From the NCBI RefSeq assembly GCF_021650935.1, contig NZ_CP091244.1:3224001-3288000 (forward strand): 64,000 nt of DNA, given 5' to 3'. The position numbers were made by a program, and so were the translations under genes. Positions 34,193 to 43,168 of the stretch are shown in pieces. This DNA is from Thiothrix winogradskyi (GTDB taxonomy: Bacteria; Pseudomonadota; Gammaproteobacteria; Thiotrichales; Thiotrichaceae). The notes under the pieces were generated by a model, which did no database searches, was not told the DNA's origin, and was given only the letters and a program-made list of their open reading frames with translations. Position 1 is the stretch's first letter. Each line of letters begins with the position of its first letter.

Positions 34193-35403
34193 ACCCGCAA
34201 CCCCAAACCCCGCGACAACCGCGCTTGCTGATGATTCAAGCCCATGCTTTGGCGCGTAATCCAATGCCGCAACGCTGGTACACGATCCACCGCCAATAAG
34301 CCACCCGCCCGTGCATGACCCAAGGGTGCAAAATCGTTGGAAAACACCCGTACCAGCGTATCGGTATACTGCACCACCGCTGCATAATCCGGTTGCCGCC
34401 GCTGTTCATACACACTCAGCAACGCAGCATTGCCAGGGTCTGTCCCCGTTTGTGCCGCTTCTGCCAGCAAATCCGCCAAGGTTGCCACATCGCGCAAGCC
34501 AAGATTCAAGCCCTGCCCCGCTACCGGGTGTAAGGCATGGGACGCATTGCCAATCAACACCGCCCGCCCCGCTACTTCACACACCGATTTCTGCAACACC
34601 AACGGGTAAGTGGCTCGCTGCCCTACCCTGGCAAATTCACCCTGCCGATAGCCAAATTCCGCCTGTAGTTTGCGCAGGAAAGCCGCGTCATCCAATTGCA
34701 TGGTGGCAGCAACATCCGCATCCTGATGTGTCCACACCAGCGAATAGCGCCCTTGCGTCAAGGGCAACAATGCCAGCGGGCCATGCGGGGTAAAGCGTTC
34801 GTAAGCGGTATGCCGATGCGGTTCTGCCGTGGTGACATTCGCAATGAGGGCAGTCTGATGGTATTCACGCCGTGTCACCGCAATGCCCAACATTTCGCGC
34901 ACCTTGGAATTCACCCCATCCGACACCACCAGCAAACGGGTTCGCACCGTGTCCACCACGCCATCGCGTTCGATACTCACCGTCACGCCATCCGCATCCT
35001 GTTCCAGCGCAAACACACTGGCGGGAACGTATTGCGCAATCTCACCTGCCGCTAATTCGTCGTACAACAAGCGCCCCAGCACCCGGCTTTCCACCACATA
35101 ACCCAAAGCAGGCACACGCTCCTGCGCGGCTGACAAACGGGTTGCACCAAAATGCCCACGATCCGAAATGTGAATGTGCTGAATAGTCTCCACCCCCGAA
35201 TGCAGCTTATTCCACAAACCCATCCCCCGGTAAATGCGGCTGGAACCATACGCCAGCGCAATCGAGCGGTCGTCATAACTTGGCTGCTGCGCTGCACCGA
35301 AATGAAAGGCTTCGATCAAGCCGATTTTCAACTTCAACGGTTGAAGTGCCACGGCTAAACTTGCCCCTACCATCCCACCACCGACGATCAAAACATCAAA
35401 CAT
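34189..35403 (-). CDS. ubiH: UbiH-family FAD-dependent ubiquinone hydroxylase
   Basis: 404 aa from the ATG at 35403 (a GTG at 35415 is possible). FAD-binding features: N-terminal GGGMVGASLAVAL dinucleotide fold, YVVESRVLGRLLYDEL, LLVVSDGVNSKVREMLG (DG motif), and the GD-type region LIGNASHALHPVAGQGLNLGLRD. In gammaproteobacteria UbiH hydroxylates the quinone ring at C6 (UbiI and UbiF act at other positions); the exact position cannot be read from sequence. The ygfB-pepP-ubiH linkage supports UbiH, although here the protease-like gene at 35596 separates pepP and ubiH. Confidence 0.88.
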   Translation of the reverse strand: MFDVLIVGGGMVGASLAVALQPLKLKIGLIEAFHFGAAQQPSYDDRSIALAYGSSRIYRGMGLWNKLHSGVETIQHIHISDRGHFGATRLSAAQERVPALGYVVESRVLGRLLYDELAAGEIAQYVPASVFALEQDADGVTVSIERDGVVDTVRTRLLVVSDGVNSKVREMLGIAVTRREYHQTALIANVTTAEPHRHTAYERFTPHGPLALLPLTQGRYSLVWTHQDADVAATMQLDDAAFLRKLQAEFGYRQGEFARVGQRATYPLVLQKSVCEVAGRAVLIGNASHALHPVAGQGLNLGLRDVATLADLLAEAAQTGTDPGNAALLSVYEQRRQPDYAAVVQYTDTLVRVFSNDFAPLGHARAGGLLAVDRVPALRHWITRQSMGLNHQQARLSRGLGLRV

Positions 35404-35595
35404 AGCGCTGCTCACTGGCTGAAATCATGCTGCCATCCTTGAACAAAGCAGACACGCTGTCAAGCGACCAACACTTTACCGAAAATCGCCTATACTCTAA
35501 GCAAGGAGGCGATATTATAAGCCTTCATATCCGGGCAGAGGGGCTGCGGAAATAAATCGAACACACATTAATCCACATACGACGAGGGCAATATC

Positions 35596-37434
35596 ATGAC
35601 AACCAAACTCATGGGAATGTTACTGCAAGACCCATCCGCACCTGATTTATTCCAAGATTACGAATTCCCAATAGAGACCGACTTTCTGGCTGGCATGAGT
35701 TCCAGCAAACTAAGCCTGCAAGATACCGATGAATACGGCTCACGGCTCTACCAAGGGCTGGATTGGGCTACCGCTGACCTGTCCTTCGCCACTCTGAACA
35801 AAAAGGGTGATTTCATCGACAACCCCCAATTTCATCAGGTCAATACCTTTGCAGCGACAGCCTACACACTCGGTCTGGTGGAAAGCGCCATCGGGCGCGA
35901 AATGAAATGGAAACACAACGCCCAACTCATTCTGCGCCCACACGCTTTCGACGGTCCTAATGCCTATTACGACCCGATGTCACCGTCGCTCAATTTTGGC
36001 TCTTTCACCTCGCCATTCCGGCGCGCGCCCATCTGGACGTGTTTATCCCACGACATTGTGTCACATGAACTCGGTCACGCTATCCTCGACTCCTTCCGCC
36101 CGCAGTACGTCTATTCGGAAGAAGTCGACACTGGCGCAATACATGAATCCGTCGGCGACATGATGTCGATGTTCACTGCCCTCAGCCATAAGCCGGTGGT
36201 AGAACATTTATACCGCGAGTCCGGCGGCGACATGATGAACCCGAACTTAGCCAGTGGGTTGGCAGAAGAATTCGGCATCGGCTTATGGGGAGTCAGCTTT
36301 CCATTCCTACGTTCCGCCCTGAGTGGTCCGAACTATGATCAAGCCTCTTCTCAGGTTCATGCCCGCTCCACGGTCTGGACAGCCGCCATTTACGAGATTC
36401 TCGCCACTATGGTCGCTGAATCGCTCACCCTAGCCGTCAAAGCAACGCTGGAAAACGCTCCCAGCAGTGGCAAGCCACAAGCACAAATGAACCCAATCCA
36501 GCAGATGATGATCCAACAACACAACCCGGTGTTTGAGGATTACTATGCTGACCAAGAAAATCACGACAACTTCGATGTGTTCTTTGACGCTATCGTTTCC
36601 GCCAGTACTCGCGTTAAAGGCATGATGTTGCGGGCGCTACAAGACATTCCTCCTACTGGTGTGACGATGCTAACCTTGGCACGGGTTTTCTATAACGCAG
36701 ATGCGCGGCTCTTCCCCGACGACCCTAACCCGCGTGAACTGGCTAAAGCGGTATTCCAACGCCGCATGTTATGGATCGACGAAATCGACCTGAGCGCCCC
36801 CGGTGTCGGCGCTAACTTTGAAGAAGCTTTTTACAGTGGCAGTAATACCGCGATGCTCAAGGCGGTCTATGAAAATGCCGAGGCACTACGCATTCCCATG
36901 GGTGAAGGCGCACGTATTCTCAACGCACGCATCAGCACCGTTACCCGCACCATTGATGCAGGCAGCGAACAACGTGGCAGTAACACCAAAACCGTCACCG
37001 AACGTTACCTGTATTTCACCTACGAAATGGTGGTTGACATCTGCCCTGAATTTGGCTGGTTCATGAACATTGCCAAGGGTGGCACCTTGGTCATTGATGA
37101 AAACTGGAACGACCTGCAACTCACCACCGACCCCGACACCTATCTCTACCCTGAAGGCGGTGAAAATGGCGAGGGTGGCGAACCTGTAGGCGCTCGCATG
37201 TTACGCATGGCGAAGCAACGCTTCACCCGCATCCACCACCGCTCACTGCGGGCATTCCGCGACGGTTTGGTCGACGCGGATGGTCACTTACCCAGTGGGG
37301 AACACGCCCTGCCGTTCAAAATTGCCAAGCAATCCAGCGGTGCGACCCGCCCCGTTCGCCACCGCTGCAATCTGAAAGAGCATCTGCTGGGGATTGCGGG
37401 CAAACACGCGAGCTTCCCGTTTGATGTGGATTAA
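35596..37434 (+). CDS. Thermolysin-like zinc metallopeptidase homologue, 612 aa, no signal peptide
   Basis: GAGGG precedes the ATG. The zinc site is clear: His157-Glu158-x-x-His161 in VSHELGHAILDSF and third ligand Glu184 in TGAIHESVGDMMSMF, the same spacing and helix context as thermolysin (M4). Unlike M4 enzymes there is no signal or FTP propeptide, and the catalytic domain sits at 60-390 inside a longer protein. The second half includes a beta-rich region (RYLYFTYEMVVDICPEFGW) and a short Glu/Gly stretch (PEGGENGEGGEP). It has been inserted, on the opposite strand, between ubiH and pepP, which are usually adjacent. I do not recognise a named subfamily; the substrate is unknown. Confidence 0.8.
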   Translation: MTTKLMGMLLQDPSAPDLFQDYEFPIETDFLAGMSSSKLSLQDTDEYGSRLYQGLDWATADLSFATLNKKGDFIDNPQFHQVNTFAATAYTLGLVESAIGREMKWKHNAQLILRPHAFDGPNAYYDPMSPSLNFGSFTSPFRRAPIWTCLSHDIVSHELGHAILDSFRPQYVYSEEVDTGAIHESVGDMMSMFTALSHKPVVEHLYRESGGDMMNPNLASGLAEEFGIGLWGVSFPFLRSALSGPNYDQASSQVHARSTVWTAAIYEILATMVAESLTLAVKATLENAPSSGKPQAQMNPIQQMMIQQHNPVFEDYYADQENHDNFDVFFDAIVSASTRVKGMMLRALQDIPPTGVTMLTLARVFYNADARLFPDDPNPRELAKAVFQRRMLWIDEIDLSAPGVGANFEEAFYSGSNTAMLKAVYENAEALRIPMGEGARILNARISTVTRTIDAGSEQRGSNTKTVTERYLYFTYEMVVDICPEFGWFMNIAKGGTLVIDENWNDLQLTTDPDTYLYPEGGENGEGGEPVGARMLRMAKQRFTRIHHRSLRAFRDGLVDADGHLPSGEHALPFKIAKQSSGATRPVRHRCNLKEHLLGIAGKHASFPFDVD

Positions 37435-38783
37435 CGCTGCATCAATGCCTCAATGTCGTCAATTTCTTTGACAACCGCCGCCGACAGCACCTCGTTGCCG
37501 TCGGCGGTAATTAGCACATCATCCTCAATCCGAATGCCGATATTCCACCATTGCGGGTCGACATTATCGGCGGGGGAAATATACAGCCCCGGCTCCACCG
37601 TCAACACCATGCCCGGTTGTAAGGTGCGCCATTCCTCACCGTGCTTGTAATCGCCCACGTCGTGGACATCCATCCCCAACCAATGCCCGGTTTTGTGCAT
37701 GTAAAACTGGCGGTAAGGCTCTTCAGGAGCGGGTTCTTCAAGATTCGTCACCTCAGGCTTTTTCAACACCTCTTCCAGCGTGCCGCTCAATATGCCCAAA
37801 TCGAGTAACCCTTGCGCCAACACCTTCACCGCCGCTTGGTGCGGGTCATCCCACGTATTGCCGGGAATAGCGACAGCAATCGCAGCCTGTTGCGCATCCA
37901 GCACCAACTGATACAAGGCCCGTTGCGCGGGGCTAAATTTGCCATTCACCGGAAACGTGCGGGTAATATCACTGGCGTAGCATTCGTGTTCTGCTCCCGC
38001 ATCAATCAGCAGCAAATCACCGTCATGCAACACCTCACGGTTTTCGATGTAGTGCAAAATGCAGGCATTTTTACCGCCGCCCACAATCGAGGTATACGCG
38101 GGTTCCATCCCCATGCGCCGGAATTCGTGCAGCAATTCGGCTTCGACTTCGTACTCGTATGTTCCCGGCTGGCACAGTTGCATCGCACGGGTATGCGCCC
38201 GTGCAGCGGTTTGCGCGGCATAACGCATCACTGCCACTTCCGCCGCTGATTTAAACAGGCGCATTTCGTGCAGAATCCGATCCAACATCACAATGCTGTG
38301 CGGCGCACGTATCCCCGCCCGCGCTCTGGCACGCAAGTGATTCACCCAACGAATCAGATGCAAATCAAACTCAGGGTTTGCGCCCAAATCGTAATGCACT
38401 TGATCACGCCCGATCAGCAATTCCGGCATCAGCTTGTTTAAAGCGCTAATCGGGTGCGCATCATCCGCGCCATGCCAATGTTTTGCGCCTTCCAAACCAG
38501 CGCGAGTGCCTGACCAGCGTTCCGCTAATTCGTTTTTTTCGCGGCAAAACAATACGTATTCGCCTTGCTCACGCCCCGGCACAAACACCGCCACCGCTTC
38601 CGGTTCATTGAAGCCAGTGAGGTAATGGAAATCGCTGTCTTGGCGAAACGGGTATTCCGCATCACGGTTACGCACTTTCAAGCCGCCAGAAGGCACGACT
38701 GCCACCGCATCCTTACCCAATTGCGCCAACAACTGCCGCCGCCGTGCCGCGTACTCTTCCTTCGGAATCATCGGTTTTTGCAT
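37431..38783 (-). CDS. pepP: Xaa-Pro aminopeptidase P
   Basis: 450 aa. A cytosolic dimanganese enzyme that removes N-terminal residues before proline. The N-terminal creatinase-like domain starts EEYAARRRQLLAQLG. The pita-bread catalytic domain has all metal ligands: two Asp in LIDAGAEHECYASDITRTF, His in HKTGHWLGMDVHDVG, Glu in LTVEPGLYI and Glu in IGIRIEDDVLIT. The gene lies 10 bp downstream of ygfB on the same strand, the standard gammaproteobacterial order. It overlaps the stop of the convergent protease-like gene by 4 bp. Confidence 0.96.
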   Translation of the reverse strand: MQKPMIPKEEYAARRRQLLAQLGKDAVAVVPSGGLKVRNRDAEYPFRQDSDFHYLTGFNEPEAVAVFVPGREQGEYVLFCREKNELAERWSGTRAGLEGAKHWHGADDAHPISALNKLMPELLIGRDQVHYDLGANPEFDLHLIRWVNHLRARARAGIRAPHSIVMLDRILHEMRLFKSAAEVAVMRYAAQTAARAHTRAMQLCQPGTYEYEVEAELLHEFRRMGMEPAYTSIVGGGKNACILHYIENREVLHDGDLLLIDAGAEHECYASDITRTFPVNGKFSPAQRALYQLVLDAQQAAIAVAIPGNTWDDPHQAAVKVLAQGLLDLGILSGTLEEVLKKPEVTNLEEPAPEEPYRQFYMHKTGHWLGMDVHDVGDYKHGEEWRTLQPGMVLTVEPGLYISPADNVDPQWWNIGIRIEDDVLITADGNEVLSAAVVKEIDDIEALMQR

Positions 38784-38793
38784 GGTGTTCTAC

Positions 38794-39348
38794 TCAATGA
38801 ATGTGGGGTGCTGCTTTCATCGGTTGCAGTTCTTCGTTCATCATCAACACCCCGACGCGCAGGTACTCGATAATTTCCGCGAGTGATTCTTCACCCTCTT
38901 CCTCGTCTTCCATTTCCAGCTCACCGGAACTGCCGATGCGTACCACATCTTCTGCCCATTCACGCGAATCGTCCGGCAAGGTGCGCATGTCTTTCACCCC
39001 CGCCAGTGCCAACCCGAAACTGAAACCCTGACACCAATCTTGCATCGCTTCCACACGGGTTTCCAAGGCATCGTCTTCGGGTAAAAATAATTCAAACGCC
39101 ATGTCTGAATCATTTAATTGTTGGCGGGTTGCAGCAAATAAGTCTTTCAGCAAGCTGCGAGCTTCCTGCACATGAAAATCCTGCGGGTTGCCATCCAACG
39201 CCTGCGCTAACCAGGTTTCTGGCGGCGTTGCCTGATCAACCACCAATAAACCGCACGCCATCCCATGAATTTCTGCACTCGAAAAATCCACGTCAGCACG
39301 CCCTAACGCCCGCTCTACGCCTACATAATCCGGTAATTCACTCTTCAA
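38794..39348 (-). CDS. ygfB: UPF0149 family protein YgfB
   Basis: 184 aa from a TTG start at 39348 with GGAGA upstream. The family pattern is present: SSAEIHGMACGLLV near the N-terminus, LPEDDALETRVEAMQDWCQGFSFGLALAG in the middle and the acidic ELEMEDEEEGEESLAEIIEYLRVGVLMM near the end. It is an all-helical cytosolic protein; in Pseudomonas YgfB has been linked to control of beta-lactamase expression, but no general function is settled. It is adjacent to pepP as in E. coli and divergent from the zapA pair. Confidence 0.92.
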   Translation of the reverse strand: MKSELPDYVGVERALGRADVDFSSAEIHGMACGLLVVDQATPPETWLAQALDGNPQDFHVQEARSLLKDLFAATRQQLNDSDMAFELFLPEDDALETRVEAMQDWCQGFSFGLALAGVKDMRTLPDDSREWAEDVVRIGSSGELEMEDEEEGEESLAEIIEYLRVGVLMMNEELQPMKAAPHIH

Positions 39349-39422
39349 AATTATCTTCTCCCTGACAAAGCACTATTATGAGATGATTGACGTGGTTTCG
39401 CACTCTTTACTACCATTAGCGT

Positions 39423-39662
39423 ATGAATACAAAAGCCCCCGACCTGACACTGCAAACTCAACTCGACGCCATCGAACAACGGATGGAGCGTCTCTTGAGT
39501 CTCGTTGAAAAATTGGCGACTGAAAATGCTGACTTGAAAAAGCAGGAAAAAACCCTTGCTCAAGAATGTCAGGCATTGCGTAGCCGCCATGATAAAGCCA
39601 GCAATCAACTGGAAGCCCTGATACAGCGCCTGAAAACCCAGCCAACCGCAACCGGGGCATAA
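39423..39662 (+). CDS. Small coiled-coil protein upstream of zapA (TIGR02449-like)
   Basis: 79 aa, almost entirely one coiled coil with heptads from about residue 10 to 70 (LDAIEQRMERLLSLVEKLA, ENADLKKQEKTLAQE). Small coiled-coil proteins directly before zapA are conserved in gammaproteobacteria and resemble ZapB in form; a division role is inference. It is 5 bp from zapA, so the two are co-transcribed. Confidence 0.85.
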   Translation: MNTKAPDLTLQTQLDAIEQRMERLLSLVEKLATENADLKKQEKTLAQECQALRSRHDKASNQLEALIQRLKTQPTATGA

Positions 39663-39667
39663 GCCAT

Positions 39668-39979
39668 ATGGAAAAAAACATCCAACCCGTCAGTGTTCGC
39701 ATTCTCGACAAAGATTATATGGTCGCCTGCCCGCTAGGTGAACAGGATGCCCTGATTGCCTCTTCGCGCCGGGTCGACCGGGAAATGCGCAAAATCCGTG
39801 ATTCCGGCAAAGTGTTGGGCAGTGACCGCATTGCCGTCATGGTTGCCCTCAATCTTGCCCACGAACTCATGCACGGCAAGCAGCACCACAACAACGCATC
39901 ACCCGACCCGGCAACACTGGAACATTTGCAAAAAATACAGCAACGCTTGGATACGGCACTTGATAAGCACAAAGCTTAA
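39668..39979 (+). CDS. zapA: Cell division protein ZapA
   Basis: 103 aa. The N-terminal beta domain has VSVRILDKDYMVACPLGEQ and the helical coiled coil includes RVDREMRKIRDSGKVLGSD and IAVMVALNLAHELMHGK. ZapA cross-links FtsZ filaments at the Z-ring. It follows the coiled-coil gene by 5 bp and precedes 6S RNA, the same zapA-ssrS order as in E. coli. Confidence 0.95.
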   Translation: MEKNIQPVSVRILDKDYMVACPLGEQDALIASSRRVDREMRKIRDSGKVLGSDRIAVMVALNLAHELMHGKQHHNNASPDPATLEHLQKIQQRLDTALDKHKA

Positions 39980-40029
39980 GCACTTGTCAATTCTTCCCCT
40001 TACTCAATAAATGTAATACTATGATCAAC

Positions 40030-40217
40030 AAGAGCACCTCTGGGGGACTCGTGAGAAGATGGGTATTATCCTTGAGCCTAATTTCTTACCCCGGGAGTGG
40101 TTGTAATGGCTTGGTGTGCATGACCGCCCGACGGTAAGCCTGAAAGCCATTCGCCGCACCCACTTGAACCCCTGGTTCAAGGTCGAAGTCTTCCACGATT
40201 TTCTGGAGCGTGCTCCT
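40030..40217 (+). ncRNA. ssrS: 6S RNA
   Basis: About 188 nt, located directly after zapA as in other gammaproteobacteria. The closing stem is visible: GAGCAC (40032-40037) with GTGCTC (40210-40215). Conserved blocks include CTTGAGCC, GTGCATGACCGCCCGA, AAGCC and the 3' hairpin CTTGAACCCCTGGTTCAAG. The long imperfect rod mimics an open promoter and sequesters sigma-70 RNA polymerase in stationary phase. A TAATACT at 40014-40020 is a good -10 element for a start near 40028. Ends are accurate to a few bases. Confidence 0.92.
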
Positions 40218-40259
40218 ACTTTTCTCCTACCACCTTTTCCTTCCTTATTCACTGCTTTT

Positions 40260-40288
40260 TTGAGTTTTCTCAAACCCTGATTTATACC
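40260..40288 (+). promoter_or_regulatory. Candidate sigma-70 promoter of the DsrE-like gene
   Basis: TTGAGT (40260-40265) and TATACC (40283-40288) are 17 bp apart, about 40 bp before the start codon. Confidence 0.45.
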
Positions 40289-40328
40289 ATTTGTTATAGT
40301 GAGCGCTCCATTAGGAGGAAATTAACAG

Positions 40329-40805
40329 ATGATATTAAAACCATTTCTTGCTGCCAGCATGGTGGCAATTGCTTTATTGAGCGTACCTTTTTCTGCCGTA
40401 ACCGCTACAGATGCAGCCCCAAAAGCTGCTGAAAGTGAAGCCACTAGTAACGACACGCGCCGCTTAGTGATTCAGGTCAACAAACGGGAAGAAGACTTTC
40501 AGGATCATCTGCTGTCTAACATCGTCAATCTGCAAAAACATTACGGTATGGATGGCATCGAAATAGAAGTGGTTGCCTATGGCCCCGGCGTTTGGTTAGT
40601 CACCGAAAAAAGTGCGTTTCTCAAGCGCGTGGAGAGCCTAATGATGCAAAACGTCACCTTCACCGCTTGTGGCAATACCTTGGATACCGTGGAAGCATCC
40701 AGTGGCACACGCCCGGTATTGCTCGATGGTGTCGAAGAAACCCAAGCAGGGATTGCCCGGATTATTGCCCTCCAAGAAGAAGGCTGGAGCTACCTTAGCC
40801 CGTGA
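40329..40805 (+). CDS. Exported DsrE/DsrF-like protein
   Basis: 158 aa; AGGAGG lies upstream of the ATG. A signal peptide (LAASMVAIALLSVPFSAVTA) and a short Ala-rich spacer precede a DsrE-like alpha/beta domain: RRLVIQVNKREEDFQDHLLS, the central VEVVAYGPGVWLVTE stretch (IEVVAYGPG here) and a single conserved Cys in VTFTACGNTLD. Cytosolic DsrE proteins carry sulfur on that Cys; exported relatives occur in sulfur-oxidising bacteria, where a thiol role is only suspected. Its last 11 bp overlap the convergent CbiX gene. Confidence 0.85.
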   Translation: MILKPFLAASMVAIALLSVPFSAVTATDAAPKAAESEATSNDTRRLVIQVNKREEDFQDHLLSNIVNLQKHYGMDGIEIEVVAYGPGVWLVTEKSAFLKRVESLMMQNVTFTACGNTLDTVEASSGTRPVLLDGVEETQAGIARIIALQEEGWSYLSP

Positions 40806-41211
40806 TACACGCCGGGTAAGTGCAGTTAGCCCCCTTGCACTCACACGCAGTTTGCGCAGATTGCAAAATCAGACTCGGCATCAAACCCGACACCCCCAAG
40901 TACGGTGCCATACGAATCCTTACTTGGGGGTTTTCGCGTTGTTTAGCCTGTACCAATTCAGGCACATCCGTGACCACATGCCGACCGGCTGACAGAAAAA
41001 ATGGCATAATGGTAACAACCGTTGCGCCCTGATCAATGCATTGCTGGATACCGTCGGGAATGGACGGTTCTGCCAACTCCAGAAAAGCACTGCTCACGTA
41101 AGCGTAATTCGTACCCGGCTGTTCGCCGACTTTAGCGGCAAGTGCGCGGATTTCGTCATTCGATTGAGTACGGCGACTGCCGTGCGCCACAATAAGTAAA
41201 GCTTGCATCAT
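40795..41211 (-). CDS. cbiX: CbiX/SirB-family sirohydrochlorin chelatase-like protein
   Basis: 138 aa; two adjacent ATGs (41211, 41208) follow AAGGA. The short single-domain form has the family motifs LLIVAHGSRRTQSNDEI and TIMPFFLSAGRHVVTDVPE, containing the two metal-binding His. These enzymes insert Co, Ni or Fe into sirohydrochlorin for cobalamin or sirohaem. The C-terminus is Cys-rich (CECKGANCTYPAC), which could hold an Fe-S cluster or metal as in some CbiX proteins. No cob or cys genes adjoin it, so the metal cannot be assigned. Confidence 0.88.
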   Translation of the reverse strand: MMQALLIVAHGSRRTQSNDEIRALAAKVGEQPGTNYAYVSSAFLELAEPSIPDGIQQCIDQGATVVTIMPFFLSAGRHVVTDVPELVQAKQRENPQVRIRMAPYLGVSGLMPSLILQSAQTACECKGANCTYPACITG

Positions 41212-41292
41212 GAATCCTTGGGTAAACCCTGTATCTATAAAGGGTGAATGTAGTAGAGTATTCCTTATCATAATAGAGGAGGGATAAATCGT

Positions 41293-42369
41293 ATGGGTTT
41301 ACTGTCGACATTAAGCGGATGGCAATTAGTACTCGTCACACTGGGTTTAACTCATATTACCATCGCAGCGGTCACTATTTTTCTACACCGCACCCAAGCG
41401 CACCGTGCGCTGGATTTAGGGTTCATTCCCTCCCACTTTTTCCGCTTTTGGTTATGGCTAACCACCGGCACTGTTACCCGCGAATGGGTCGCTATCCACC
41501 GCAAACACCACGCCAAATGTGAAACGCCCGAAGACCCGCACAGCCCACAAACCCGTGGCATCAACACCGTCTTGTGGAAAGGTGCATTGCTCTACAAACA
41601 AGAAGCCAAAAATCAGGAAACGCTCGAAAAATACGGCAAAGGCACACCGGACGACTGGTTGGAACGGCATCTTTATACGCCGCATTCATGGCTGGGAATT
41701 GTACTGATGTTAGTCATTGATGTGGTGTTATTCGGTTTGCCCGGCGTATTGGTCTGGGCAGTACAAATGCTGTGGATTCCCTTCTGGGCAGCCGGTGTTA
41801 TTAACGGTCTGGCGCATTTCTGGGGCTATCGTAACTGGAACACCACCGATGCTTCCACCAATATTTCCCCGATCGGCATTTTAATCGGCGGCGAAGAACT
41901 GCATAACAACCACCATGCATTCGCCTCTTCCGCACGGCTTTCCAGCCGCTGGTATGAATTCGATATTGGCTGGTTCTACATCCGCATTTTAGAAATATTG
42001 GGCATGGCGAAAGTGCGCAAAGTTGCCCCACGCATCCGTATTAATCCTAACAAACTGACCGTAGACTTTGACACCGTGACCGCTGTGCTCGGCAATCGCT
42101 TGCAAGTGCTGTCAAACTTTGCCCAGCAAGTCATCAAGCCCGTGACCAAATCAGAATTGCGTCACCAAGCCGTGCTCGCCGAAAGCCAAGCCCTACAAAC
42201 CGTGTATCTTTACCAGCAGCGCCTGCATCAATTGTGGGAACGCACCACGCAAAGCCAGGAAGCACGGCTGGAAGCAGTACAAGAATGGATCAGTAATGCA
42301 GAAAAAACCGGCATTGCGGCATTGGAACAATTTGCACACCGCCTGCGCGGGTATTCGGTCAGCGCCTAA
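41293..42369 (+). CDS. Acyl-lipid/acyl-CoA fatty acid desaturase (DesA-like)
   Basis: 358 aa; AGGAGGG precedes the ATG. The membrane diiron desaturase signature is complete: HRTQAHR, HRKHHAKCE and EELHNNHHAF, spaced between hydrophobic segments (ITIAAVTIFL and VLMLVIDVVLFGLPG). A C-terminal charged helical extension (about 270-358, ELRHQAVLAESQAL) is longer than in minimal desaturases. It introduces a double bond into membrane fatty acids, probably at delta-9, using oxygen and an electron carrier not encoded nearby. Confidence 0.93.
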   Translation: MGLLSTLSGWQLVLVTLGLTHITIAAVTIFLHRTQAHRALDLGFIPSHFFRFWLWLTTGTVTREWVAIHRKHHAKCETPEDPHSPQTRGINTVLWKGALLYKQEAKNQETLEKYGKGTPDDWLERHLYTPHSWLGIVLMLVIDVVLFGLPGVLVWAVQMLWIPFWAAGVINGLAHFWGYRNWNTTDASTNISPIGILIGGEELHNNHHAFASSARLSSRWYEFDIGWFYIRILEILGMAKVRKVAPRIRINPNKLTVDFDTVTAVLGNRLQVLSNFAQQVIKPVTKSELRHQAVLAESQALQTVYLYQQRLHQLWERTTQSQEARLEAVQEWISNAEKTGIAALEQFAHRLRGYSVSA

Positions 42370-42382
42370 TGCAGCCACCACC

Positions 42383-42973
42383 ATGAACGGCATTGACCAA
42401 CTGACAGCAAGCGACATTAGCCAGCGTTTACAACAACGTGGTGCCACAACCCATGATGTGGCGTTGGATGCGTGTCGCGAAGCCGGGGTGTTAGTGCCGT
42501 TTGTGCGGATGGACAATGCATGGCACTTGCTGTTTATCCGCCGCCCCGAATCGGTGCGCGATTATCACAGTGGGCAGGTCGCCTTTGCCGGGGGCAAACG
42601 TGACCCGGAAGATACCGACCTGACTGCCACCGCATTACGTGAGGCACACGAAGAAATCGGTATTTTGCCGCAAGATGTTGATATTTTGGGGCAACTCAAC
42701 CCGCATCACAGCGTAAGCCGCTTTCTGATTGTGCCAACCGTTGCCCGTGTACCCTGGCCTTATGAACTGGTGCTTAGCCCGCAGGAAGTTGCTCGTGCTT
42801 TCACCATTCCGTTAACTTGGCTGGCACAACCACAACACCACCAAATACGTTACCGACACTTAACCGACGTGCCAGAACCGATACCGATTGTGTACTTTCA
42901 GGAATACGATGGGGAAATTTTGTGGGGAGCAACGGCTAGAATCACGCTGTCATTGTTGGCTTGCTTGCAATAA
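42383..42973 (+). CDS. NUDIX hydrolase, CoA pyrophosphatase-like (NudL type)
   Basis: 196 aa from the ATG at 42383, 13 bp after the desaturase stop, with no clear ribosome site. The Nudix box is FAGGKRDPEDTDLTATALREAHEEIGI. The preceding VLVPFVRMDNAWHLLFIRR and HSGQVAFAGG are typical of the CoA pyrophosphatase subfamily, which cleaves CoA to 4'-phosphopantetheine and 3',5'-ADP. Other nucleoside diphosphate substrates are possible. Likely co-transcribed with the desaturase gene. Confidence 0.9.
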   Translation: MNGIDQLTASDISQRLQQRGATTHDVALDACREAGVLVPFVRMDNAWHLLFIRRPESVRDYHSGQVAFAGGKRDPEDTDLTATALREAHEEIGILPQDVDILGQLNPHHSVSRFLIVPTVARVPWPYELVLSPQEVARAFTIPLTWLAQPQHHQIRYRHLTDVPEPIPIVYFQEYDGEILWGATARITLSLLACLQ

Positions 42974-42989
42974 ACCTCTTAGAAAGAGA

Positions 42990-43102
42990 CGCCCACAGCA
43001 AGAACACGAGGAGAGAGAGGAGGAGGAGAGAATCCCTCAATGTCCGTGCGCTGTGGGCGCTTGCAAATGATCCAGAAGCTAGGAGGAGGAGAGAGTCTTC
43101 TG
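42990..43102 (+). other. GGA-rich double hairpin, possible CsrA/RsmA-binding small RNA
   Basis: Two hairpins: CGCCCACAGC (42990-42999) with GCTGTGGGCG (43050-43059), and CAGAAG (43073-43078) with CTTCTG (43097-43102). Both loops carry GGAGGAGGAGAGA runs, while arms and spacer do not. Loop-exposed GGA motifs are the hallmark of CsrB/RsmZ-type RNAs that titrate CsrA. Here the GGAs are tandem rather than scattered in many small loops, so the call is tentative. A further hairpin follows at 43169. Confidence 0.35.
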
Positions 43103-43168
43103 AATCACCTATGCTGCAATGCAACAAATAGTAAGTGTTTTCGGTGCAGTGAGCAAGCTATAATTTCT

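Noticed and set aside
42942..43127. 61-codon Leu/Ser-rich minus-strand frame
   Set aside because: Its composition is simply the complement of the GGA-rich hairpins; no ribosome site.
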